Source: Andalucia godoyi (Eukaryota; Discoba; Jakobea; Jakobida; Andaluciidae). From it: a DNA stretch of 64,000 nt. The stretch is taken from the NCBI GenBank assembly GCA_009859145.1, contig VRVR01000012.1, forward strand, positions 248,001 to 312,000, in the 5' to 3' direction. Within the stretch, counting starts at the first letter, position 1, and each line of letters starts with the position of its first letter. The translations under genes and the position numbers were made by a program. Under the pieces are notes generated by a model. The model was not told where the DNA came from. It was given only the letters and a program-made list of their open reading frames with translations, and made no database searches. This document shows positions 1-9,571 of the stretch, in pieces.

Positions 1-1071
1 AATGGAAGAGAATTCCCGCGAACCTTTAACTGTGGCCCTTGAGGAGCCCCCCTCCAACGAACTCGTGTCTCGATTCCTTTGGCCAAAAGCTCCACTGGCC
101 ACGGCCGGTACAGCCGGTTTTTTCATGGTGCGAACTGTGTGCTTGCATTTGTTTAATGAGCACGCCTACATTATAATCCTGAACATGCATACCAACGAAT
201 AGACATGCATATTCAATCTTGCATCCGATCAATCTGTGAGCTGCACGCGGGACATGCAAACACTTTGCTTCCGCTGCTCGCGATGCTCGGTCGCCTTATG
301 GAACAAACGTTGCTGGAATTGGTAGTCTTGCAGCGGATTCGACGATGATAGAACAGATGGCTATGGATGTTGTCTTAAAGAGTGTCGAAAATTCGGAGCC
401 TGTGTCACCGGCTGAATTTTGGCCGAGCGTGCGCAAGCACGAATTCCTGTGAAACAAACGTGCTAGTGTCGGCCAGTCTTGCATGGAACCGTATGTGAAT
501 TCAGTTCAGAATGGGTGGTGGACGCGTTCTTCCAAAACAGATATTGTACGCACCTTTTCCAGTCTCGATCCAGACGTGTGCCAGACAGGACGCGGACATC
601 GGGATGACGATGGACTGACGTGGATAAAGTTTTTTTAAAAAGGCGAACGGAAGAATAGCGTAGTCTTTAATGTCTGGGTGCGTGGCCGTAATGTAGGGTA
701 AAGAGTTGGTAATAAGGATAGCTGGTGAGATAAGGTTTGCTTATGTGTGCAGAACGATGGATCATGGATGTGTCAACAACGGCCTGCGAACCGTGATGTT
801 TATAGAAACCGCCAGACCGCCAGTCGATTGCATCCAGTGTGGATCCAATGGTGGCTGCCGAACACATGCACTCGCTAGAAAACTGTTTATCCCAAAGATG
901 ATGTTCCTGAAAGGGGAGATGGCGTGTTCGGTTAGAAAGAATGCAAATACGAAAAAGCGCAGATGTCGGTGAAATGTTATCAAATATAATACAAAATATT
1001 AATAGTCTATCGAAATTTTGCTCGATAGTGAAAATGTGGAATCTGCACTACCGCGCCTCAGCAATGAAATA
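1..1071. other. gene-free stretch with decayed segment
   Basis: No open frame here looks like an intact gene; the short frames on both strands lack coherent protein character. Positions 163-478 match, with indels, the segment at 37888-38423 on the minus strand (see separate entry). From about 483 a short open run of some 50 codons follows the match and could be more of the same relic. An AT-rich tract follows near 970-1020, just before the end of the next gene. I see no RNA gene. Confidence 0.6.
163..478 (+). pseudogene. decayed copy of the 37.9-38.4 kb segment
   Basis: The stretch aligns with minus-strand 38423-37895: a shared CCTACATTAT block, then GAACATGCATA, then a CATGCATATT...CTTGCATCCG block, a CGATCAATC/GTGAGC block, and finally a well-conserved block starting at the ATG at 357. 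From 357 the frame reads MAMDVVLKSV and continues to a TGA at 450-452. The other copy carries one extra C just before this point and stays open longer (PVKQTVLVSASVDRVW). A second 1-base loss follows near 460. It therefore looks like a truncated, frameshifted gene relic. The last residues of the longer copy resemble the start of an SRPBCC/START-type domain, but this is only an impression. Confidence 0.5.
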
Positions 1072-2544
1072 TCATTTCTTGCGCAAAGAAGAAGAGTCTG
1101 CGGAATGATTGCTGATTGAGCGAACGGGGTCGAATGCAGTGCTTCGTCGTCGAATATTGGCATCACCGACTTGCTGTTGTGGCTCTGCATTGTTCGACAC
1201 CCGTACTGCTTTCGGTTGTCGCGCAGCGATCGCATCTTCGTCCGCAATGCTTGCGCTTTGTGGTACTTCCTCGCGTCCTTCTGCGTGGAGTCGCTTCAAC
1301 AGTAATCGAGACGGTGCGCTGCTCACTTTCTGTGCCTCCGACCCCTCTGATCGATGCTCAAAGCGTCTGCACTGAGCGCGAGGAGATCGACTGGGGGTTT
1401 CTGATTTTGAATCCTTTTGGACATTAGATGCCCCTGTGCTACCTTCCACGAATTCAGAATCAGCAGACCGTTGGTGGACAGAAGCGTCTAAGGTCGATTC
1501 CAGGACGTCAACTGCTGACTCGGAATCCGCAGCGACAATGCTCTTCTGCGGATACAGGCACTGTTGTTCGATGCGAAGATGGATACAACGCAAGCATGGG
1601 ATTCCCCCCGAACACCTCTTTCTACGATTTCTGCATGGAATGCATGCAACATGTCTGCGAGCTGGCGTATCCTGCATGGTGTCTCGTGATTTCGGCAAAG
1701 CATTCGGCCCAGTACGTTCTTCCGTAGCATCGGCTGCGACCGGCGCTCTGTATTCCCGATAATTTGAAGTGATTCCAGCAGCTGGATCTAAGTAGTGCTC
1801 CAGCTGTGGGCCATGATGATATGATGGAGAGTATAGGCTGTGATAGAATTGATGTGGCTCATACGTCGCAAGGGGCATATGCTGTTGTGAGAATGCTGTG
1901 ATATTTCTCGGAGACGGTCGGAGTTCCATGTTCATCATGGCCATCTCTCCGCCATTCGGAAAGTTTCGTCGAGGAGAAAAAGGTGCAGTCGGAAGACCGG
2001 GAGGCTGGCCAAAACACTGCGCATTGGAGACTGGTGCGTAGTGCGGAAAAAAAGAATGATGGGCCCACGAAGTTCCCAATCCCGACAGAGCTCCAGGTGT
2101 CGGGACTAGTGCTGGTGCTGATGCTGGTGCTGGTGCTGGAGGTGAGTATGCCGGGTAGGAAGGAGCGGCGCTGCCTCCAGTGCTGGGCGGCCCGAGGAGG
2201 TTTGGCGGCGAATTTAGATGGATGAAAGAACCGCCAGCCATGGTGGCGATTTGCTGCGGACGATTGAACGGAACGATCGACTGATCAGAAACCGCTGGCG
2301 GTGAATAATAGAGCATTCCGGCTCCTCCGTTGAGAGAGAGAACAGCGGGCTGTTGATATGGTGGTAGGTACTGCGGCGGCTGAGAGTATTGTTGCGATGA
2401 CGATTGCAAACCATGGGGAACGGAAGACGATCTTGGTAAATGCGCTGAAGAAGAAGTACTCTCATGCGGAGGAATATGATTTCCTCCGCTTCCTCCTGGT
2501 TGCCAAAGAGGATAGTTACTGTGGTGCGGTCGATCCTTGGACAT
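1072..2544 (-). CDS. Zn(II)2Cys6 binuclear-cluster transcription factor
   Basis: A 490-residue protein if started at the methionine of MSKDRPHHSN; the open frame continues 50 codons upstream but that part looks like 5' UTR. Around residues 300-327 there is a fungal-type zinc cluster with spacing C-x2-C-x6-C-x5-C-x2-C-x8-C (CIPCRNRRKRC then CLRC), preceded and filled by basic residues, as in Gal4-family DNA-binding domains. The first 290 residues are Pro/Ser/Gln/Tyr-rich low complexity, the kind often seen in activation regions. After the cluster the chain is Ser/Glu/Arg-rich with no recognisable middle-homology domain. It probably acts in the nucleus as a sequence-specific regulator; targets cannot be inferred. 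Such clusters are best known from fungi, with scattered members in other protists. Confidence 0.82.
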   Translation of the reverse strand: MSKDRPHHSNYPLWQPGGSGGNHIPPHESTSSSAHLPRSSSVPHGLQSSSQQYSQPPQYLPPYQQPAVLSLNGGAGMLYYSPPAVSDQSIVPFNRPQQIATMAGGSFIHLNSPPNLLGPPSTGGSAAPSYPAYSPPAPAPASAPALVPTPGALSGLGTSWAHHSFFPHYAPVSNAQCFGQPPGLPTAPFSPRRNFPNGGEMAMMNMELRPSPRNITAFSQQHMPLATYEPHQFYHSLYSPSYHHGPQLEHYLDPAAGITSNYREYRAPVAADATEERTGPNALPKSRDTMQDTPARRHVACIPCRNRRKRCSGGIPCLRCIHLRIEQQCLYPQKSIVAADSESAVDVLESTLDASVHQRSADSEFVEGSTGASNVQKDSKSETPSRSPRAQCRRFEHRSEGSEAQKVSSAPSRLLLKRLHAEGREEVPQSASIADEDAIAARQPKAVRVSNNAEPQQQVGDANIRRRSTAFDPVRSISNHSADSSSLRKK

Positions 2545-4156
2545 TTCTGCAGGCCTCGCAACTGCAAAAGAAGGAAGACACAGAGTTCGCGAGAGAATAC
2601 GAAAAGATTTTGGCGGTTGCAAAACAGCGAATGGCGATTGAAAGGGAGTTTCCAGCAAACAGGCTACAGCGCGCGGACAATGAGAATACGACAACGTTGT
2701 TCCTATTTTTTTTTTTCAATTCGAGGAGCCGGAGGATGTTGTTGGAGGCCAGAAATCACAAAACATGGTCCACTCCGGGATGCGACTGGTAGATTCTGGA
2801 GTCGAACCCTCCATATTTAGTGCAACGTCTCGTTCATCGCCCGTGAGGTGCTTGCACTGGTACGATGGCAATCGCGGACAGAGCGGATGAACCCCCAAAG
2901 ACGTCAATGCCGCTCCTAGCAGCGTGCTTCGCGTCGCGGGAAACCAGCGGTGAACAGAGGACGCTGCGAAGAGGTTTCCTCGCATCTTTCCGATGTATTG
3001 TGATGGGTCACCTGCATCCACCCAAGTCAATTGCCGTTGCGCTCCGACAAGCGATTTCGCCTTGTCTTTCCGAACTTCCCCCGGACCCACACAGCCTTAC
3101 TAAACCGTGAAACGTCGACCTCTTTCATTTTGCTGCGGCACATGTCGCCGCTGCAGCGCTACCTTGCACACACGTGCACAAACATGCGACCATCATATCT
3201 CTTTACGCCAAATAAGGAATCTTCTTACTGCGGCGGTCCGCGCAGATTTCTGTTGCATAATCTTTGGGTGAGGGGCTCAGCAGCGTGCACAACAGACGAG
3301 TGACACTCACTGGGCATTCCGTTTAGCAGCACAGTACCAATTTTCGCGGAAAAATAAAATGCGTCGGGGAGCGGCAATGGAGTTTGTTGCACAAAAAGAA
3401 TCAACGCCTTTGAACTGGACTCTGTAAGCCTTAATATTGTGCAAATTTCCCGCGGCTTTTTTTGTGCAACCCCAGACAGAGGAGGCACAACCGGACAGGA
3501 CTGCAAGGCTAGCACAGTGTGCTTCTACACGTCGTTGAAACTTGACAGCTGAGCCTTCTGCTCATAATCATTGGGCCCGATCGCTGGCATGAAAGCTCCG
3601 CACGCAAGCCAGGCAGATCGCAACACGCTTGGGCTGCAACGCCAGGGCAGCACGTCTCCGACATTTTGGGAAACTTCCGCAATCCGATCCGAAGAGAGTT
3701 GCGGGAAATCCAACCCCGCGCCTGTAATGATACCGATCACCACTCAAAGACACGTGACCCGAGCCGTCGAATCTTCGCCAACGTCGGTCAAATCTTGGGT
3801 CGCCCTCAGCTCGCAAAAGACCTGGGCTGGTGGCATGCAGGTCACGGACCACGGTCCCCCAGATGGCGGTCAGAAATGCCATCTGGCATTCGACGCATCT
3901 ATTGGACATGTTTTTACCTTCTTATTTGGCTATTATTATTATTTTAATTTTTTTGTTGGCCAAACGAGCTCCAAGACAGATGTTTATGCAACCATGTAGA
4001 AAAAAGACGCGTCTTTGTTTTCGTACAGTCCGACACACAAACACACACACACACACATACATATACATACACTCACTCACTCACTCACCCCACTCACTCT
4101 TTTCCGTTGTCGGTTTTCTGATTTGGAAAGAAGAGCTATGTGCAACCGGTGCTCGT
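2545..4156. other. long intergenic region with broken coding-like frames
   Basis: About 1.6 kb separates two minus-strand genes. On the minus strand one frame is open from about 3880 to 3225 except for a TGA near 3742 and a TAG at 3525-3527, and it reads like protein (for example SSDRIAEVSQNVGDVLPWRC and LPDAFYFSAKIGTVLLNG). A separate minus frame is open from 3090 to 2716. I recognise no family. Best guess is a decayed gene; an intron-containing gene cannot be excluded. Positions 4033-4089 are a CA/CTCA microsatellite. Confidence 0.4.
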
Positions 4157-6517
4157 TCAAGTGAGCGGGCGATGGATGTTCCTCTTGCTGCAGGCGCCAT
4201 CTTGAGTGTCGTCGTTATCTTCTTCGTCGTCGTTGTTTTCATCGTCGATTCGGCTTGCAGCCAGCTCGTTCGACAGGAAGCAATCCACGATCTCGGACTC
4301 GAGCTGGTGCTCTGGAGGACCCGATTCGTTTGTCCAGTGAGCGGTTCCCGCTTCATCAGACAAACGTCGACTCTCCCCAAGTCTAACAGAAGTCGTGATG
4401 TCGTTTGAATGTACTGCACAGTCGATTTGCCATTGCAGTGATCGGGCTGCAGTGCGCCACGTTAGCGGGCGGATGGACCATTCCAACACCGCACTCAGAC
4501 TTTCTGCGAGCCCACCACCGTCATCGTTCCTTTTTCGCATGTTCATGCTGGAGTGCTGCACAAGCTGCGAATGGCGGACAAACCGATTGTAACCCCATGA
4601 CTCGCCCGGTGAAAACACAGATACAAACTCTCTGCAAATTCCACCGCAAGCCACTCTATACTGATATTTTGCAGGGATTTCCGGCCCCTCTAGCATTTCT
4701 ACAAATACGGACATCACTGCCATGTCCAAGGACGGAGACAAGGACGCTGCTGCAGAGGACGGGGGGACAGGTGAAATGGATGCGGATGACATTGCGGACG
4801 ACCCGACTGGATAAACCTTCAGGCGAAAGACGGCACCGTGGACTACCAAGACGCTTGAAAACAAGACTGGAGATGTCGCCTCTCCAATGCGTTCCGTATC
4901 ATTTGCATCAAGATGTACTGTCCGTGACATCTGAATGTCGTAAAGAGATGGATCCGAGTGCAGTGGGACGTTCATCACTGCAGCTGCATACGGCGGCTCG
5001 ATTTCATCCAACAATTCTCGAACCAATCCTTCATTTCTTTCACTTTCCAGTGCCACAAGCCTCAGCAACAGCCCAGCCTCGCTCGTCCCCTCCCTCCCGA
5101 TCTTCTGGTCTTCCTCTTCTTGGTGACTGCGCATTGCAAAATTCTGATTTCCATTCGACTCATGATCTGCATCAGTAACAGCAACGGAACTAACACTACC
5201 ACCACCACCATCATCATCACGATGATCATCATCGTCGGCGTTGTCGTTGATGTCGTCCCGTTGTTCATGCCCGTGCTCGCGTGACAACTCCATTTCTTCT
5301 TCTACCGCGCCCCCTCCAAGTTCGTCGTCATCGAGTTCGTGGCAAGGACGGCTAAAAAGCATGCGCGTTTCCGTATCCAGTCTGATGCGGGCGGATTCGA
5401 GCGCTGCTACGGATTCGATTGCAGTTCCGTATCTGCCAACGAGCTTGTCTGCAGTCTGTATGGCCATGTTGTGCTTGGCTCTCTGAATTGCGTCCTGTGC
5501 CTCTCGAACGCATTTTTCGATGCCTTTGACTCTATTATCCAGTCCTAACTGCGCATTTCCTATAGTGTCTGCCACTGAACTTTCAAGAATCTGCACCAAC
5601 CTCCGGATCGCAGCACGTGCATCCTGCGCCGCATGCTGCGTCACCACCTGTGCATGACTGCTTCGGATCGCATGCACCATTTTCGAAGCGCGGTAGGAAG
5701 ATCTCCGCGCGCCTTGTACAGACATTGCTACTCGACTTCTCGCATCCTCCACGACATCTGCCAAATGCATAATGTACGTTCTATTTCCATTCTCCGTTCT
5801 CTCTTTTCGTTCTCTCTCTGTTCCATTTCCAGCAATCGCGTCTTCTCTTCCACTGTTGCTGCTGCTGCCCATTTGTACGTGGCGCTGCTGCTGCTGTGGA
5901 TCCTGCTGATGATTGTGTGGGAACGGAGGAAACAAGCAGCAGTCAGGACACACGGCTCGCTGGCAACACGGATGCGAACAGTAATACAATAACGGTGCAT
6001 TATGCACGGCACATTCCCCTACCGCAATCCTCAGCGGTCCCCAGCCTGACTTTTTTTGTTCGCTATTTCCCAACCGATGCCGTTCACTTCCCCTCCTACC
6101 CTTCCTCTCCACGGCTCCATCTCTATCCCCATGAATACCACTGTCGTCATCGCCCTCAATATCATTGCCACTACTCATGCTTCCCTGTTCATCCCCATCT
6201 TCAACTGCATCTGCATTATCACTCCCATGGCCACGGTCATTCCTCGAGGAAGAGGAAGAGGCCGAGGCCGAGGGTGAGGGTGAGGAGAGGAGAGAAGCAG
6301 CAAGTTCGCGAACAACACGAGCAGGAATCAGGTCAGAAGTGGAGATTCGGGCACGGCAATGTGGACATGTACCACGCGACTCAACCCACTGTGAAATGCA
6401 TCGTCGGCACGCATGATGCTGGCATGCAGGACACTGCACAGCATCCACCGACGGACTGTGTGTGCATATGTAGCAGCGCAAAAGATCAAGAAGCGCACTC
6501 GTACGACTACCCGACAT
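4157..6517 (-). CDS. TRIM37-like RING / B-box / coiled-coil / MATH E3 ubiquitin ligase
   Basis: A 786-residue protein. Residues about 15-57 form a RING finger (CYIC, then CPAC, HACRRC, CPHC), the E2-binding module of ubiquitin ligases. A B-box-like zinc site lies near 173-207 (CAVH, YYCSHPCC, CPDCC, HNH). Residues about 240-400 are helical and charged, consistent with a coiled coil. The C-terminal third carries a MATH/TRAF fold with the block FRLKVYPVG, then YQYRV and GESWGYNRF, which closely resembles the TRIM37 MATH domain. RING plus B-box plus MATH in this order is diagnostic for the TRIM37 class, which acts in centriole-copy control and, in some lineages, at peroxisomes. Long Asp/Ser/Gly-rich acidic inserts separate the domains. 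A Pex22-like gene is its divergent neighbour. Confidence 0.85.
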   Translation of the reverse strand: MSGSRTSALLDLLRCYICTHSPSVDAVQCPACQHHACRRCISQWVESRGTCPHCRARISTSDLIPARVVRELAASLLSSPSPSASASSSSSRNDRGHGSDNADAVEDGDEQGSMSSGNDIEGDDDSGIHGDRDGAVERKGRRGSERHRLGNSEQKKSGWGPLRIAVGECAVHNAPLLYYCSHPCCQRAVCPDCCLFPPFPHNHQQDPQQQQRHVQMGSSSNSGREDAIAGNGTERERKERTENGNRTYIMHLADVVEDARSRVAMSVQGARRSSYRASKMVHAIRSSHAQVVTQHAAQDARAAIRRLVQILESSVADTIGNAQLGLDNRVKGIEKCVREAQDAIQRAKHNMAIQTADKLVGRYGTAIESVAALESARIRLDTETRMLFSRPCHELDDDELGGGAVEEEMELSREHGHEQRDDINDNADDDDHRDDDGGGGSVSSVAVTDADHESNGNQNFAMRSHQEEEDQKIGREGTSEAGLLLRLVALESERNEGLVRELLDEIEPPYAAAVMNVPLHSDPSLYDIQMSRTVHLDANDTERIGEATSPVLFSSVLVVHGAVFRLKVYPVGSSAMSSASISPVPPSSAAASLSPSLDMAVMSVFVEMLEGPEIPAKYQYRVACGGICREFVSVFSPGESWGYNRFVRHSQLVQHSSMNMRKRNDDGGGLAESLSAVLEWSIRPLTWRTAARSLQWQIDCAVHSNDITTSVRLGESRRLSDEAGTAHWTNESGPPEHQLESEIVDCFLSNELAASRIDDENNDDEEDNDDTQDGACSKRNIHRPLT

Positions 6518-6973
6518 TCTTCTTCTCTACGCTACCTGTTCTTCTCGTTCTTGAACTGTGGAAATTTATCCAATGAACATTTCCGTGTAACAAGTATTAT
6601 TGAATGAGGTTTTTTTTAATTTTTAAATTTCTTGCAAAACCCAAAGAAATACGGGTGATTTTGCAGATTCGGAATGATGGATCATAGATGGGAAGCACTC
6701 ACGTAGACTCGAGTGCATCGTTTCCCGGAAGGTCGAAAGACGTCGACAGTGTAAAGGTTCAAGTCCATTTTTTTGAAGAAGAGAAGAACGTTCGGTCGGG
6801 TCTCTGATTCTTTTTGGAAGGACTCAGAGTGCGAGAGAGGGGAAGAGTGAGCGGGGGGAAACTAACAACCTACAACCTACAACCTACAACCTACAATTCA
6901 CAATTTACAATCTGTAACCAACAACCGTTCACAGGCATTACAGCTACAAGTACAACCACAACTGCAGGGCTGA
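6518..6973. other. divergent intergenic region with 7-bp tandem repeat
   Basis: This gap separates two divergently transcribed genes and should hold both promoters. Positions 6865-6897 contain four to five copies of the 7-mer CTACAAC, followed by diverged copies up to about 6930. There is a T-rich patch near 6610-6630. No gene is visible. Confidence 0.6.
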
Positions 6974-7942
6974 ATGTCGAGAGCAATGGGCAGTGGCAGT
7001 GGCAGTAGCAGTGGCAGTAGCAGTGGCAGTGCATCATCGTCGTCGCCATCGAGGCACTCGGGCGGCAATGCGCGCCATCCAGCGTCGTCATCATCCAGTA
7101 CGACAGGGTCGGATGGAACGGGGATTCTTGGAGCAGTCGTAGGCATGCTGACGGCGAATCCGTGGCTTCTGGTCCTTGCTGGGACTACAGCCGCCGTGGT
7201 GCTTTACCGGTACTTTTTCCCTCCTCCTTCTTCTTCTTCTTCTTCCTCCTCCTCCTCCTCGTCGTCGTCGTCATCATCACCATCATCGCCATCGTCGTCG
7301 GCATCATTGGCGTCATCGTCGTCGACACCGCGCGGGGATTCACACCGCGGTGCAACATCAACACTCTCGGGCGCCGGAGCTCCAAGAGCGTCGTCGTTTA
7401 CGGGGAGTACAGCGGGTGCTCGAATGAAGAAGACGGTTGTTGTTGCAGCAGACGAGTCGCTGCTGGTGCTTCCGGCGATTGTGGCGTTGCTGGAAGCGCG
7501 GCCGCAGCACAGCGTGTTTGTGGTGGTGCGCGCGACCTCGGATGCGCAAGAGACGGCGATGCTCGAGACAGTGCGTCTGCATCTATCGACACACTTGCCG
7601 TCCGCTTCAGTCCGGCTGGCAGCAACAAACTCCGACGATGTTAAACGCGAAAAAGCTGGTGCAACGACGGTCTGGGTGCTGGCGGCGGAAACGGCAGCGG
7701 GCGTGGCTGCCATGGCACGGCAGCTCGAGGCAGACGTCCTGGTGCATGAGGATCTGGCTGTTTTGCGCTCTGTCGCGCAGTTTCTGAGGTGCGTTGTCCT
7801 GTTCGACGCGGTCCAGGACCACGGCCTGATGCAGCAACCTGGAGTCCTGGAGTGGCTGGATGCTACGCCCCAGGCTAGAATCGCACTCCCCGAGAATCTC
7901 GCTGCAGTCATTCTTGCGGACGACGACGACGACCAAGATTAG
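6974..7942 (+). CDS. Pex22-like peroxisomal membrane protein (candidate)
   Basis: A 322-residue protein. A Ser/Gly-rich N-terminus is followed by one transmembrane helix at about residues 58-77 (NPWLLVLAGTTAAVVLYRYF), then a poly-Ser linker of about 70 residues. Then comes a compact alpha/beta domain (about 150-310) with alternating hydrophobic strands (TVVVAADESLLVLPAIVALL, HSVFVVVRA, TTVWVLAAETAAGVAAMARQL, VLVHEDLAVLRSVAQFLRCV). The pattern of one N-terminal membrane anchor plus a Rossmann-like cytosolic domain matches Pex22. The block TVWVLAAET...RQLEADVLV...FLRCVVLF lines up with the plant Pex22 C-terminus. Pex22 anchors the ubiquitin-conjugating enzyme Pex4 for Pex5 recycling. The match is from remembered family pattern only; another single-pass Rossmann protein is possible. 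Confidence 0.48.
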   Translation: MSRAMGSGSGSSSGSSSGSASSSSPSRHSGGNARHPASSSSSTTGSDGTGILGAVVGMLTANPWLLVLAGTTAAVVLYRYFFPPPSSSSSSSSSSSSSSSSSPSSPSSSASLASSSSTPRGDSHRGATSTLSGAGAPRASSFTGSTAGARMKKTVVVAADESLLVLPAIVALLEARPQHSVFVVVRATSDAQETAMLETVRLHLSTHLPSASVRLAATNSDDVKREKAGATTVWVLAAETAAGVAAMARQLEADVLVHEDLAVLRSVAQFLRCVVLFDAVQDHGLMQQPGVLEWLDATPQARIALPENLAAVILADDDDDQD

Positions 7943-8115
7943 ACTCTCGACAGTGGGCAGTGGATCGATAGCATTGAATTGCGTTTTGTTTTGTTGTTGC
8001 TGTTGTTGTTATTGTTGTCCGTATCGCGGTAAAAGGATTAACGCAATGCTCGTATTACCCTGCGGCGGGCCGAGTGAGCTTTCCATCTGCAAAGTGAACG
8101 CTTGTATACGTGCAG

Positions 8116-8169
<54 letters not shown>

Positions 8170-8362
8170 TTCCAAGTCACAAGTCCCAACCTCAATCGCC
8201 ACGCTGCTCTGCCGATTGATTTCCGACTTGACTTGAAGGTGCTTCTTGGCGAGTCTTCTCCGCTGCACTCTACTTTGCAACTACTGCTTCTTCCAACGTA
8301 TTTTACTTTCACAGTGAAACTACTGCCGCCTGCATCATTCACGTAATCCCGATTTTCACAGG
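7943..8362. repeat. intergenic region with 7-bp minisatellite
   Basis: Positions 8117-8168 hold about seven to eight tandem copies of a 7-mer, four as TCCCGCA followed by three or four as TCTCGCA. The ordered switch shows two expansion steps. A TTG-rich tract lies at 7988-8014. No gene is seen. Confidence 0.7.
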
Positions 8363-8833
8363 ATGACAAGTGACGGCAATCGAGCACGCCGGGACGTTCA
8401 CACCGTGCAGCTTTTTCTGGACTTTCTTGAGCAAAGTGAGTTCCGCAAGGCTGCAGACCTTTTTGCAGAGGATGCCGTCCAGCTTATCCCGTATGCATGG
8501 GGCTCGCAGGTACCGCGCGAGTTTCGAGGAAGACAAGCCATATTCGAGCTCTACAATGCCCTTCCTTTGCGCTTTGGTCCTGCGAAATTCATAAACCGCG
8601 AAATATGGGCCGGTGCGTCTGTGGGCACGACGAGTGCGAGTGCGAGTGCGTCGGTGGGGACAACCGTGGCATTTGCCAAGTACTCGGGCCGGATTCCAAT
8701 ACTGACAGGCGGAGAGTACGCGAACGACTACTATGGGCTGTGGAGGTTCAACGCAGAGGGTCTTATTGTCGAATACAGCGAAATATGGGACCCGATCCGC
8801 ATCAGCCAGACTTTTGGCTTTCCACTGCCGTAG
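8363..8833 (+). CDS. SnoaL-like / NTF2-fold protein
   Basis: A 156-residue single-domain protein. The N-terminal helix pair (TVQLFLDFLEQSEFRKAADL), the sequence FAEDAVQLIPY, the block FRGRQAIFELYNAL and the later YYGLWRFNAEGLIVEYSEIW strand pair are the standard layout of the SnoaL-like branch of the NTF2 fold (helical lid, curved sheet, hydrophobic pocket). Members are either small-molecule isomerases or cyclases, or ligand-binding proteins of unknown substrate. A Ser/Ala/Gly-rich insert (about residues 91-103, GTTSASASASVGTT) sits in one loop and looks like local repeat expansion of GCGAGT units. No targeting signal is evident. The substrate cannot be inferred. Confidence 0.7.
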   Translation: MTSDGNRARRDVHTVQLFLDFLEQSEFRKAADLFAEDAVQLIPYAWGSQVPREFRGRQAIFELYNALPLRFGPAKFINREIWAGASVGTTSASASASVGTTVAFAKYSGRIPILTGGEYANDYYGLWRFNAEGLIVEYSEIWDPIRISQTFGFPLP

Positions 8834-9571
8834 TAGGTACATCATAATTATCACCAACTGCACAAGGAGATAAAATCGGTTTCTACATTAGTCGACTTTT
8901 CAGAAACATGTTTTTTCTTTGTTTCCCAGTCGTTGCCAACGCCTGCATTGTCTGTGGAGTAACGATTTCAAGAGTGTCAAGTCCTACTGCCTTTAATAAT
9001 TATTTTTTCGGTTTTCTCTCTCTTTTTTTGCTGTTCACGCTTCACAGTCCAGCCGTACTGCATTTCCATCCTCTTTTTCTGCGACTGTCTCGCTTATTTG
9101 GGTACTTTGTCCGGAACGTTCTTCGTACACATCACATTGCATTACATCACGCAAAACGTGCCTCGACAACAGTGACACAGGACCCGCAGGTTGTTGTTGT
9201 TGTTGTTGTTGTTTTATTGTTTTTTAAAATTATATTTGAACTTGTGAATTCACTGTTCGAGGGACAGCTGCACTGCAGAGCGAATGGTACTTTCTCAGTC
9301 AACGCCCCGGGGCCATTATCCGAAACCGTCGCCACTCGCGGACCCAGTGCGACCTCGCAATCGCGTATGTCTCACATTTTTCTCTGTCCTTATTCTCCTT
9401 TGTTCCTCCTTTTAGGTTCAGCTCCGCAGTTTCTTAGTGTGCCGAGATGTTCTGGAATAGCAGTCTTTTCTAATTTGCTCTTTGTTCTTTGGTTTTTGGT
9501 TTTTGGTTGTTTTATGTTCTGGTATCGTGGATGCGCTGCTTTTTTTGAATTTCATTTTGGGAAATTATTTA
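8834..9571. other. T-rich intergenic region with TTG microsatellite
   Basis: This is a long T-rich leader upstream of the coiled-coil gene. Positions 9190-9213 are eight TTG units. The open frame across 8908-9615 is composed mostly of Phe/Leu/Val from T-rich codons and does not look coding. No RNA gene is seen. Confidence 0.6.

Noticed and set aside
2792-2812. tRNA B-box-like GGTTCGACTCC on the minus strand
   Set aside because: Flanking sequence does not form a T-arm or any cloverleaf.
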